Assembly (NCBI RefSeq): GCF_002407245.1
Contig: NZ_CP010681.1
Span: 124,001 to 188,000, forward strand
Length of the DNA: 64,000 nucleotides
Direction: 5' to 3'
Origin: Phaeobacter piscinae
GTDB taxonomy: Bacteria; Pseudomonadota; Alphaproteobacteria; Rhodobacterales; Rhodobacteraceae
The translations under genes and the position numbers were made by a program. Positions 19,101-26,699 of the stretch are shown here, piece after piece; the first letter of the stretch is position 1; each line of letters begins with the position of its first letter. The notes beneath the pieces were generated by a model, which made no database searches, had not been told where the DNA came from, and was given only the letters and a program-made list of their open reading frames with translations.

Positions 19101-19630
19101 GTCCGTTGAACGGAATTGGATACGTCTTCCAGATCGGCCGTCACAAAAGCATATAGTGTTGAGGGGTTATTACTGGCGCTGCGGGCCTTGGGAGGGGGCG
19201 TCTGGCAGCTGTTTCTTGTCGCCGTTGCAACGCTCGGATCATCGCTGTCCAGCTGGTCATAACCACCATCACCTTCAAGACTGTCGTTTTGCGGCAGGAA
19301 CCGGCGCCAGTCTGGGTCGATTGTATCTGCCGGTCGGTTGGACTGAAACAAGGGACGCGCGAGTTTGAATTCAGTGATGACGCTCTGCGTGACCGCGATG
19401 ATCATTGCCGCGGCCAGTGCCAACCCCAGTGCAATAAACAAGGCAGCCAGGAACGGACGTGTTGCATTACCAGCTTTGAATATCTGTCTCTGGGCGTCGG
19501 TCGAGACGGTCATCTCGGCCGGTAGAATTTCGGTCGGAAATGTTTTGTGCACACGAGCTGCAGACTCAGAAGGCATTGCTCTGCGTTTCCCTACCCTTGG
19601 TGCCGTCCGATTTTTGGTCGTCGTATGCAT
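16103..19630 (-). CDS. Trifunctional exopolysaccharide protein: GH18-like domain, NodB polysaccharide deacetylase and processive GT2 synthase
   Basis: 1175 residues in one frame. A cytoplasmic lead and a membrane helix (about 60-85) come first. Residues about 155-460 resemble a GH18 barrel, with VFVPEWLIISDEGIDWL and IDGVAIWGLGQEDPSIW, but the usual DGxDxDxE motif reads SGLCFDMRR, so the catalytic Glu seems absent. Residues about 525-725 are a NodB deacetylase: TFDDGP (D534/D535), HTFSHP (H585, H589), FRAPYMRGPG and LLLHDGGG, all key residues present. After another helix, residues about 795-1040 are a GT2 synthase with VVDDGSTDDT, IDADT, LAEDTDLT and QRMRW, the processive signature. Terminal helices would form the pore. 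The likely product is a partly deacetylated N-acetylhexosamine polymer. Confidence 0.88.
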   Translation of the reverse strand: MHTTTKNRTAPRVGKRRAMPSESAARVHKTFPTEILPAEMTVSTDAQRQIFKAGNATRPFLAALFIALGLALAAAMIIAVTQSVITEFKLARPLFQSNRPADTIDPDWRRFLPQNDSLEGDGGYDQLDSDDPSVATATRNSCQTPPPKARSASNNPSTLYAFVTADLEDVSNSVQRTCDTINVFVPEWLIISDEGIDWLQSGNQEFGTPYVVRTNPFGDHPIQPLMHVQASALEEDSSRHWSKTAELATRHGWSGLCFDMRRLEVQNLREALTQLNGVQDDFSARNLESCAVIAPDQIEALSYGVALPDRVILPAVQNSYRLGIYEESPAPLDWFQTVLERARSTIPKDKLVIGMAAGGVHWTTGAPAPEFISYADAMSQADQYGAFAGYAPEKGHGLISYMDTHGERNMIWYLDAVSHYSQLLSIAEAGIDGVAIWGLGQEDPSIWPLLAKEDILSDSAFNTLRHIDLNSFVSYRGVGPFLRFTQKEVFGRRHVTRDPETLMVTDAVTDPLPLPVIANRYGTLPDKSILLTFDDGPAQDHTQDILNILSDAKVPATFFMVGNQMFEQKNVVDALARSEFDFGLHTFSHPRIDRSSPARVQVELALQSRIFSWLTGRTPVVFRAPYMRGPGPLEGDLARRLKTIIDQRYHLLGADIVPPDWRSLSPKQLVDYTLDALDGSGQVLLLHDGGGARSNTISALRLLIPELKARGYQFLTLKQAMAGVGSPYETRQAASLEPFEALAFTGFGNSATWVAFLVPFAVLLGVIRALVLFVMAIRSRRADRADLRHRTGDFSAPVTVVIPAYNEEKSILKTIYSVLQSDYPNLSVLVVDDGSTDDTHGLVSKTYKDNPNVQILRQPNGGKWKAANLAFSHVTTDYVVAIDADTIVAPDAIRRLMQPLRNPKVGAVAGKIMVGNSNNLLTKLEKLEYTVAQNIDRRAYETINAIMVVPGAFGAWRTEAVRKCGYYSSQTLAEDTDLTISLLEQGYEVRAAERAYAYTEAPASVGTLMKQRMRWSIGILQSAWKHRSTIRKGHAVGLVGLTDLVIFGVIMPLLGPIIDLLLVLMLVRFVSSFDGTTFDAFTMRDCAVLSIFLALPLLEMIMADYAVRSEPTMPRSMVLLLLLNRFIYRQLLIINVYRSLWRILTGRLTGWHKLRRFGSVQAPVRPTVAARARLG

Positions 19631-19803
19631 CGCTTGCCAACCCGTTCAAATAACGTGTTACTTTTCCATTCGTTCGTTTGGGGGGCAGGCGATTTTCGCC
19701 AGAATCACTTTCGCGCGAACCATTTTGATTCCGCGTCCGCTAATTAAGTTTTTAACAAAGTCCTAATTATAATTCAAGATGGGCATCCTGTATCCTGCAC
19801 GTT
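19631..19803. promoter_or_regulatory. Divergent promoter region of the exopolysaccharide locus
   Basis: 173 bp, clearly AT-richer than its surroundings, separate the synthase (minus) and the DUF3131 gene (plus). A perfect TATAAT at 19768-19773 could be the -10 for the plus-strand gene; the matching -35 (about 19744-19750) is poor, which suggests an activator. No clear operator palindrome was found. Confidence 0.45.
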
Positions 19804-22236
19804 ATGGTAAACACCGCCGGAACCAGAAAATTGGACAACGTAATGCCGTGGAAACGCCGCGATTTTCTGGGTTTGGCCACAAGTGGCCTGCTGAGCACGT
19901 CTTTGCCAGCCCTGGCACAGACTGACAGGGCTGAGGGGATACGTGCATTTTCCATTTTGCTGACGGGTGTACATCCGTCGCTGCCGGAGAATGCGCTTGG
20001 CTCTCTGATCTTTGCGTTTCTGTCACAGGGGGTCGCCCTATCCGTTGAGGTCGCATTCGAAGACTTTGCCAAGCACACACCGGATAGCACCCATCCTCTT
20101 CTGGCGATGCTGAGTGACACCGCCTCCCAAAATCGGACATTTGTCGAGATCGTTCCTGTATCGCGGAATCTGATGCGCAAGACGGGATATTTTAAGGCGC
20201 GGAGCCTTTGGGGGCTGCGCTCGCAAATCGATCAGCAGCTGCCCGGTGCCATGGCGGCCGCCGCTCAGCCAGCGCATTTTTCGACGGTGTCGACCAATGA
20301 GCTTGCGGGCGAGTTGCGGCAGGACGGCCTGCGGACCGGGGGGTGCACGACCGTGATCTATGATGCGGTCGAGGCAGCTGAACGCGAGGCGCTGCTTGGC
20401 CCTGCTGCCGTGTTGATGCTGCCATTGAAGGCGCGCCTGGATCTGAGGTCTGCGCAAGAGAGGATGACATCAAAGCTGTTTTCCCAGTTGGGGGATGGCA
20501 CTGTTCTTGCCGTGGATGTTGCCGAGTTGCCGATTGACCCGGCTCGTGCCTATGAGGTTGGTCAGCGCATTGCCGCAAGCGTTAACCGTGCGCGGCTATC
20601 AGGATATCTTCTGTCTGTTTTGCCGCGCGAAATTTACAAACGGTGCTGTGCCTTCTTGCCGAACCACTCCAGGCACTATGTTATTTTGCCGGAGTTTCCG
20701 GGCGATGCGGAGGGACACAACGGGTTGCTGGATCAGGCGCGGACGCGGCTAGGCACCGACTGTGTGACCTTTGTGCGCGGTGGCGAACGCCGTGCCGATG
20801 GTACATTTCTGGTCGAAACCCGTGATGGAGCGGAGCATCGGCTCGGGGCTCCAGGGCTGGGACCTGATGGAGAGCCGATCGAAGGTCCGATTTTTCTTGC
20901 AGATGATGTCGCCCCACAACGTGGCGATGTGCGCCACCCGGATACGGTCTTTGTCCATAAGGTGCAAACGATCAGTCGGCTCTCTGCCAAAGTGCCAGCA
21001 GCAAACGGTATCTGCCTGAACTATCCCACAGGGATAGTTGATCCCGCACATGAGTTGCTGCTCGAAGCGCGAAGCACGCTACGTGAGAGCAGCCTGGCGC
21101 CGGAGTCACCTGTTTTCGATGCCGCTATGATGGCTGATGCCGAGCTTGCCTATAGCTATATTGAGCAGGCAGAAATGAATGCCACCGGATTGGCGTTGAC
21201 AGTTAGAAAGCAGATCAACGGCAAGTCCTTCAACAACTCCGAAATCACAATGTGGGATGTCGGGAGCCTGATCCTCGGCTTGTTGGCAGCAGTGGAGTTG
21301 AAGCTGGCGCCAGCTGAGAGGATTTATCGCCGGATCAGAAAAATCATGGCATCGCTGCCGGTTATTCAGGATGCCGATGTGGCCTACCCGCCAACGTTGA
21401 TCAATGTCCGGGATGCTTCAATTGAGAGGCGAGGGTTCGATGCTTGTGATTTCGCACGGCTTACCAGCGCAGTTACCCGGGCGGCGCAGCATGCCGCGCT
21501 TGCGGACGCTTGTGCGCAGCTGATGAGCAAGTGGCGGATTGCGGGTTTGATGCAGGGTGGTGTCCTTAACAATATCCTTAAGACACGTATCCAATCATCT
21601 TATCAGTCACATTGTGCGCACTATCAGACCCGGGTTTTGCCAGCTCTGGGCCAGTCGGACACCCGCTCTCCCTACCGGGAGGCGTTTGTTGGTGAAACCG
21701 TTGCCGACAGAACGGTTAGCCTGCTCTATGCAGTCGACCAAATTGGCATCTTGCCAACTGAGCCGCTGTTGCTCGAATACGTGGAGCTGGGGCCATCTGC
21801 GGAATGCGCCGTTCTAACGGATGTCTTTCTGGGTGCGATGAAGCACCACTTTGACCAGACCGGGCAGCTGCTCGCGCCATCTGAGACGCCAATCGACACG
21901 TCACCCTGGTTTGTCTACCAAGGCTTCGATTTGGGTCATGAAACGCGTTGGAACGTCAGCTATCGTAAGGGGCGCGAGGTTGTGTTTGAGCCGGTAGCCA
22001 GCAGCCCCTATGGAATTTTCTCGACCAAGGCAGCTTATCTTTGGTACGCGGTAAGACCCTGTAGGCACACCCGTAAAATGCTGGATATGGCACGAGAGCA
22101 AGCCCGGATTGATGGTTTTGGCATGAGCAGTGGATTGTTCCTTGATGGATATACCCAAATGAAAAACCATGCCGATCTTAACACAAATGGGATCGTCTTG
22201 CAGGCGCTGGCGCATCTGAAGCGCCGCACCCGCTAG
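19804..22236 (+). CDS. Tat-exported DUF3131-family protein of the exopolysaccharide locus
   Basis: 810 residues. The N-terminus carries a twin-arginine signal, KRRDFLGLATSGLLS, ending near ALAQ, so it acts in the periplasm or outside. An ATG at 19843, directly before the signal, is an alternative start; neither has a strong ribosome-binding site. Residues about 45-250 look like a degenerate deacetylase-type barrel. From about residue 440 (AELAYSYIEQAEMNATGL) to the end is a DUF3131 domain, with TMWDVGSLILGLLAAVEL, SPYGIFSTKAAYLWYAV and GLFLDGYTQMKNHADLNTNG. DUF3131 has a helical-barrel look like glucan-processing enzymes and often travels with polysaccharide synthases. It diverges from the synthase gene, so modifying that polymer is the natural guess. 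Confidence 0.75.
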   Translation: MVNTAGTRKLDNVMPWKRRDFLGLATSGLLSTSLPALAQTDRAEGIRAFSILLTGVHPSLPENALGSLIFAFLSQGVALSVEVAFEDFAKHTPDSTHPLLAMLSDTASQNRTFVEIVPVSRNLMRKTGYFKARSLWGLRSQIDQQLPGAMAAAAQPAHFSTVSTNELAGELRQDGLRTGGCTTVIYDAVEAAEREALLGPAAVLMLPLKARLDLRSAQERMTSKLFSQLGDGTVLAVDVAELPIDPARAYEVGQRIAASVNRARLSGYLLSVLPREIYKRCCAFLPNHSRHYVILPEFPGDAEGHNGLLDQARTRLGTDCVTFVRGGERRADGTFLVETRDGAEHRLGAPGLGPDGEPIEGPIFLADDVAPQRGDVRHPDTVFVHKVQTISRLSAKVPAANGICLNYPTGIVDPAHELLLEARSTLRESSLAPESPVFDAAMMADAELAYSYIEQAEMNATGLALTVRKQINGKSFNNSEITMWDVGSLILGLLAAVELKLAPAERIYRRIRKIMASLPVIQDADVAYPPTLINVRDASIERRGFDACDFARLTSAVTRAAQHAALADACAQLMSKWRIAGLMQGGVLNNILKTRIQSSYQSHCAHYQTRVLPALGQSDTRSPYREAFVGETVADRTVSLLYAVDQIGILPTEPLLLEYVELGPSAECAVLTDVFLGAMKHHFDQTGQLLAPSETPIDTSPWFVYQGFDLGHETRWNVSYRKGREVVFEPVASSPYGIFSTKAAYLWYAVRPCRHTRKMLDMAREQARIDGFGMSSGLFLDGYTQMKNHADLNTNGIVLQALAHLKRRTR

Positions 22237-22243
22237 AGCAGTG

Positions 22244-22864
22244 TCAGCTCACCGGGCCAAAAACCTGACATCCGCTGGCTGAAATCTCACCACGTGCCAC
22301 CGGGTAACCGCGTCGGGGGTTGAGGCGGATCGGCTGCATCCCGGTCAACCGGTTCATGCATCTTTCTGTATCACGTACGGAATTGCGCTTACCCCCGATA
22401 TAGATATCAAGCCACGGGCGACCATTCTTGCCGGTATGGCAAGGGCCATTTTGGGGTTGGTGACCGTCACCGCAGACGTCTTCCACGATGGCGTATTTGC
22501 GCAGGCGTTCTATGTAGAATCGCGTGCCTGCCGGAAAATCCAACGTCTGGCGTCCCCGTCGGATGGCATGACCCACGGCGATGGTGACTGGGTCATTATA
22601 TGTCCCGGTTCCCCCGGCCTGACGCCGCAGGACCGGGCGCGCGATGGCAGCACTGCCAGGGGGAGTGTTATCCCAATAACTATAACCCGTCAGATAGCCC
22701 TCGAATCTGACTTCGGTACCACGGCGGACAAACTGGTCCAGTTGGCTCTTGATATTGTTATTGATGCTTTGAGCGGGCAGCATACCGGCGCAAACGCTCA
22801 TCACGGTCAGAGCAGCAGCGACTACGGCGGTTTTTCTGAAAATGGAGTTCCACATCGTCGACAT
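22244..22864 (-). CDS. Secreted protein with probable double-psi beta-barrel-like domain
   Basis: 206 residues. A signal peptide (RKTAVVAAALTVMSVCAGMLPAQS) implies export. The start ATG at 22864 follows AAGGA. The mature part has GYSYWDNTPPGSAAIARP, GGTGTYNDPVTIAVG, FPAGTRFYIERLRKYAIVED, paired cysteines (VCGDGHQPQNGPCH) and WLDIYIGG. This pattern of a small barrel with a conserved Asp before a disulfide recalls double-psi barrels of expansin, MltA and 3D-domain proteins, and similar strings occur in secreted fungal proteins as I remember them. I cannot assign an activity; wall- or glycan-binding fits the locus. It is convergent with the DUF3131 gene, 7 bp apart. Confidence 0.6.
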   Translation of the reverse strand: MSTMWNSIFRKTAVVAAALTVMSVCAGMLPAQSINNNIKSQLDQFVRRGTEVRFEGYLTGYSYWDNTPPGSAAIARPVLRRQAGGTGTYNDPVTIAVGHAIRRGRQTLDFPAGTRFYIERLRKYAIVEDVCGDGHQPQNGPCHTGKNGRPWLDIYIGGKRNSVRDTERCMNRLTGMQPIRLNPRRGYPVARGEISASGCQVFGPVS

Positions 22865-22869
22865 GACAT

Positions 22870-23997
22870 GTTCCTTATCGAGGGCAGCCTCGGGTTCTCG
22901 CGGCTGCCCGGATGAGGCTGCTCGCTAGTGTCTCTTGTGATCGCCAGACGTACCGACTGGTTGTCGGCACGCATTGGTGGCGATCGGGTTTGGTTGTGCC
23001 CTGTCAGCGGGAATGTGCGTCTTTTGGTGGTTTGCGGACCGAACCTTCAGAATCTCGATCGCGAGGCGTTGATCTGCCCCTTGTGGTGGGGCGGGTCTTC
23101 AGCGCCTTACGACTGAAGCAATGCGAATACATCAACTGCTGCATCGCGCTCAAAGGGAGCCCACTGGAATTGGCGGGATCCTTCCAATGAATAAGCGGAT
23201 TTCAGGCGGAGCAGCTTCAGGAGGCCACTTGATCTTTTTGTCGCTCGGCAATCACGCTGAAACACCATCGTCGTTTCCAGCATGATTTGAACCGAGAGAA
23301 CCTCGGCGATCTGACCAGTTCCGCCGCGTCGCCGGAGCCGCAAATCTTCGACAGCCAGACGCCTTTGTCCGTGTCAAAATGAGTGAGTGGCCAGAGCCAT
23401 CGAGTATGTGCCTGTATGATCTGCCGTGTGGCATAGTGCTTGGAAAACCGTTGCAGCGGCCCCCATTTTTTTGCGTGACTCGAATGACCTAGTTTGTCAG
23501 TTTGGCGTTTGGTACCGAGCGAAACTGTCGATAACCACAGTCTTGGCGCAGCCGGGCAATGTTGTTTTGTATCTGTCATTCAACCCTCCTGCACCAATGA
23601 CTATTGCGGCCGCTTACCCGCCCCGAGCTTGCAATGGGGTGAGCCTTCAGGGGCAGACTGGAGGTTGAAAATTAAAATCCGCCTTAACCGATGCGATTCG
23701 CGCGCTAGAAACTGCAGACAAATTGATTCAATGGCGGTTAACCGCTGACAGTCGTGAGTAAGCTGTGACGTTGTTTCCGAGTGAACAACAGTCTGCCCGA
23801 ATCAAGCGCCGCTGCAGTGTCAGTTCGATTCGGATCTATGCGTGAGAGGTTGGTTTCGCTTTGCCCCGAGGGTCTCAACTGCGCCTCATGGGCAAGGTCG
23901 AAAACGCCGGGCGCAAGTAGATGACCACGCATGGCGAACAGCACTCAGAATAGATGCATCATCATCTAAGTATCTGAAATATCTTTGATTGGGAGAC
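22870..23997. other. 1.1-kb stretch with no credible gene
   Basis: Several frames of 60-120 codons exist on both strands, but none has a ribosome-binding site, a recognisable motif or typical codon use. The longest (minus 23217-23579) is rich in Trp, Arg and Ser and looks like noise or decayed coding sequence. A perfect 12-bp palindrome GCGGTTAACCGC sits at 23734-23745. The stretch separates the exopolysaccharide locus from core genes and may be a decayed accessory segment. Confidence 0.5.
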
Positions 23998-24072
<75 letters not shown>

Positions 24073-24157
24073 GCCGGTGAGGGGGCTTTTAGGCATAAAC
24101 GAACTGGGGCGCAAGAGCATTCTGGACGGTTTTTTCACACTCCGGTACAGAAGATCT

Positions 24158-24337
24158 ATGGCAGAGAAGAAAACAGCAAAAAATGGCGGGTTGGCGCCCA
24201 CGCGTGAAGATCGATTGAAGGCCGCATTGAAGGCGAATATGGGCCGTCGCAAGGCCCAGGCAAAGGCGCGTGCGGTCAAAGATGACGGAACCGGCGGTCC
24301 GGCAGACGACCCCACAACAGGCAGTTCTAAGGAGTAA
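24158..24337 (+). CDS. Small basic conserved protein upstream of murA
   Basis: 59 residues, very Lys/Arg/Ala-rich (MAEKKTAKNGGLAPTRED, then RLKAALKANMGRRKAQAKAR), with an acidic, Gly/Asp-rich tail. The ATG at 24158 gives a compact frame ending 6 bp before murA, so it is probably translated from the same message. I recall a small basic protein in this position in other roseobacters but know no function. Low complexity suggests a disordered, possibly nucleic-acid-binding protein. Confidence 0.6.
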   Translation: MAEKKTAKNGGLAPTREDRLKAALKANMGRRKAQAKARAVKDDGTGGPADDPTTGSSKE

Positions 24338-24343
24338 AGGCAG

Positions 24344-25615
24344 ATGGATTCGATTTTGGTGACGGGGAATGGCCCCCTGAAAGGGCAGATCCCTATCGCG
24401 GGTGCAAAAAACGCCTGCCTGACGCTTATGCCGGCAACAATGCTGAGCGAGGAGCCGCTGACACTGACAAACGCACCGCGGCTTTCTGACATTCGCACCA
24501 TGACAACGCTGTTGCAGTCACTGGGGGCCGAGGTTTCAACACTGCAGGATGGCCAAGTGCTGGCCATGTCGAGCCATGACATCAACAATCACACCGCCGA
24601 CTACGATATCGTGCGGAAGATGCGGGCGTCGATCCTCGTGCTGGGCCCGATGCTGGCGCGTGATGGTCACGCTGTTGTCTCGTTGCCCGGCGGCTGCGCC
24701 ATCGGTGCGCGACCGGTGGATCTGCATCTGAAGGCGCTTGAGGCGCTTGGGGCGCAGTTGGATCTGAAGGATGGCTATGTTCATGCCAAGGCGCCTCTGG
24801 GCGGATTGAAGGGCGGGGTCATTGACTTCCCGCTGGTCTCCGTCGGCGCCACTGAGAATGCGCTGATGGCCGCGACATTGGCCAAGGGAACGACTGTTAT
24901 CAACAACGCGGCGCGTGAGCCGGAGATTGTCGACCTGGCACAGTGCCTGCGTAAAATGGGCGCGCAGATCGAAGGTGAGGGGACATCCACCATTACGATC
25001 CAAGGTGTAGATCGCCTGCATGGTGCCACGCATCCGGTTGTCACCGACCGGATCGAATTGGGGACCTATATGCTGGCGCCTGCCATTTGCGGTGGCGAGG
25101 TGGAGCTGCTGGGCGGCAAACGATCCCTGATCGAAGCCTTCTGCGACAAGCTGGAGGCGGCTGGGGTTGAAATTACCGAGGATGAGAACAGCCTGACGGT
25201 ACGCCGCGGTGACAACCGGGTAAAAGCGGTAGATGTCGTGACTGAACCCTTCCCCGGTTTTCCGACCGATTTGCAGGCACAGATGATGGCGCTGATGTGT
25301 ACCGCTGAAGGGACCAGTGTCCTGGAAGAAAAGATCTTTGAAAACCGGTTCATGCATGCACCGGAACTGATACGTATGGGCGCACAGATTGACGTTCAGG
25401 GTGGTCATGCCACGGTAACGGGCGTCGAAAAACTGAAAGGTGCTCCGGTGATGGCGACCGATCTGCGGGCCTCGGTCTCCTTGATTCTTGCAGGTCTTGC
25501 GGCTGAAGGTGAGACAACCGTTAGCCGTGTCTATCATCTGGATCGTGGGTACGAACATGTGGTGCGCAAGCTGTCCTCGGTCGGTGCCAAGATTGAACGG
25601 ATCCAGGAGCAGTAA
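24344..25615 (+). CDS. murA: UDP-N-acetylglucosamine 1-carboxyvinyltransferase
   Basis: 423 residues, full length. MurA adds enolpyruvate from PEP to UDP-GlcNAc, the first committed step of peptidoglycan synthesis, in the cytoplasm. Visible are the N-terminal [15 protein letters not shown] with the conserved Lys-Asn, the active-site loop [15 protein letters not shown] with the PEP-binding cysteine (the fosfomycin target), and [16 protein letters not shown] near the C-terminus. TAATG overlap with the DUF2948 gene indicates coupling. The order murA-DUF2948-GNAT-hisD is a conserved alphaproteobacterial block. Confidence 0.97.
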   Translation: MDSILVTGNGPLKGQIPIAGAKNACLTLMPATMLSEEPLTLTNAPRLSDIRTMTTLLQSLGAEVSTLQDGQVLAMSSHDINNHTADYDIVRKMRASILVLGPMLARDGHAVVSLPGGCAIGARPVDLHLKALEALGAQLDLKDGYVHAKAPLGGLKGGVIDFPLVSVGATENALMAATLAKGTTVINNAAREPEIVDLAQCLRKMGAQIEGEGTSTITIQGVDRLHGATHPVVTDRIELGTYMLAPAICGGEVELLGGKRSLIEAFCDKLEAAGVEITEDENSLTVRRGDNRVKAVDVVTEPFPGFPTDLQAQMMALMCTAEGTSVLEEKIFENRFMHAPELIRMGAQIDVQGGHATVTGVEKLKGAPVMATDLRASVSLILAGLAAEGETTVSRVYHLDRGYEHVVRKLSSVGAKIERIQEQ

Positions 25616-26091
25616 TGTCAGATGCAACCTTCGATGACGGGCGCGAGGCGCCGCTGAACCTTGGCGCGCTTGGCGCTGAGGATTTGGAGATTATTGCCGC
25701 GCTCGCGCAGGATGCTGTGTTTCCGGTGACGGAGATCAGCTGGCGACCTGCGGAGCGGCGCTTTGCGTTGCTGTTGAACCGGTTCCGCTGGGAAGACAAA
25801 GATTCTGCCGAAAAGCGTGGTCGCCCTTATGAACGGGTGCAAAGTGTGCTGGTCGTCGATCAGGTGTTGTCGGTGGCCTCGCAGGGCGTTGATCGGAAGG
25901 AGCGCGACCTTATTCTGTCGTTGCTGTCGCTGAGTTTTGAGCCGGGATCTGATGGCGACGGGCATATTGTTCTGACCCTTGCCGGTGATGGGGCCATCCG
26001 GCTTGCCGTGGAGGCGGTTGAGGTCACCCTGCGCGATGTAACACGTCCCTATCAGGCGCCGTCCGGGCAGGCTCCTCGGCACGAGGCATGA
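25615..26091 (+). CDS. DUF2948 family protein
   Basis: 158 residues. The family is small, soluble and nearly confined to Alphaproteobacteria, almost always next to murA and hisD. Recognisable stretches are GALGAEDLEIIAALAQDAV, EISWRPAERRFALLLNRFRWE and RPYERVQSVLVVD. No catalytic motif is visible and the function is unknown. Its ATG shares bases with the murA stop, and its stop overlaps the next ATG by 4 bp. Confidence 0.85.
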   Translation: MSDATFDDGREAPLNLGALGAEDLEIIAALAQDAVFPVTEISWRPAERRFALLLNRFRWEDKDSAEKRGRPYERVQSVLVVDQVLSVASQGVDRKERDLILSLLSLSFEPGSDGDGHIVLTLAGDGAIRLAVEAVEVTLRDVTRPYQAPSGQAPRHEA

Positions 26092-26630
26092 TGCTGCGCC
26101 AGTTGGTGGGCGCTGATCTTGCCGATCTTCGTGTCTTGTGGCGCGAAGGTCTGACCGCCTTTCCGGCCTCTTTCTTGATGACTGCAGAAGAGGCGGATGG
26201 CACCCCGGATGCGAGCCTGATCAACGGGTTTGAGAGCGGTGCTTACTGGGGCGCGTTCCTTGGCGATCAATTGGTGGGCTTTGCGGTTTTGCGTCAGGGC
26301 GGACTGTCGCGCCTGTCGCATACAGCGGATCTTGGCCCCTTCTACATCTCAGCGGCCTATCAGCGTCGGGGGGTGGCCAAAGCCCTTTTGACACGGGTCC
26401 TGGATCAGGCCCGCGCGCGGGGGCTGAAGCAGGTGGAGTTATGCGTGGATCAGGAAAACCATGCGGCGCGGAGGCTTTATGAAGACGCAGGGTTCCGTCC
26501 GTTTGGCCTGCGCCCGCGCTCTGTTGTCGTGGAGGGCCAGCCGAGAAACGATGTGCTGATGCTATGCCCGTTGGATAATGCTCTGGCGGCAGATGCAATC
26601 CCGTCGCTTGCGCGGCAAGCGCTTGACTGA
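26088..26630 (+). CDS. GNAT-family N-acetyltransferase
   Basis: 180 residues. The acetyl-CoA-binding motif A is YISAAYQRRGVAKALLTRVLDQARARG, followed by VELCVDQENHAARRLYEDAGFRPFGLRPRS, the standard GNAT end. The acceptor, an amine of a small molecule or protein, cannot be told. It overlaps the DUF2948 gene by 4 bp and ends 69 bp before hisD. Confidence 0.87.
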   Translation: MMLRQLVGADLADLRVLWREGLTAFPASFLMTAEEADGTPDASLINGFESGAYWGAFLGDQLVGFAVLRQGGLSRLSHTADLGPFYISAAYQRRGVAKALLTRVLDQARARGLKQVELCVDQENHAARRLYEDAGFRPFGLRPRSVVVEGQPRNDVLMLCPLDNALAADAIPSLARQALD

Positions 26631-26699
26631 CGTCAATATGTGCAACCATCTTGAGACTGCGGGCAGGGGACTATATTGCAGGCTCAAAGGAGAGCCATA

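Noticed and set aside
23217..23579. 120-codon minus-strand frame in the gene-free stretch
   Set aside because: Composition rich in Trp, Arg, His and Cys with no known domain; I could not support it as a gene.
24536..25627. Minus-strand frame of about 363 codons
   Set aside because: Fully antisense to murA, which is unambiguous.
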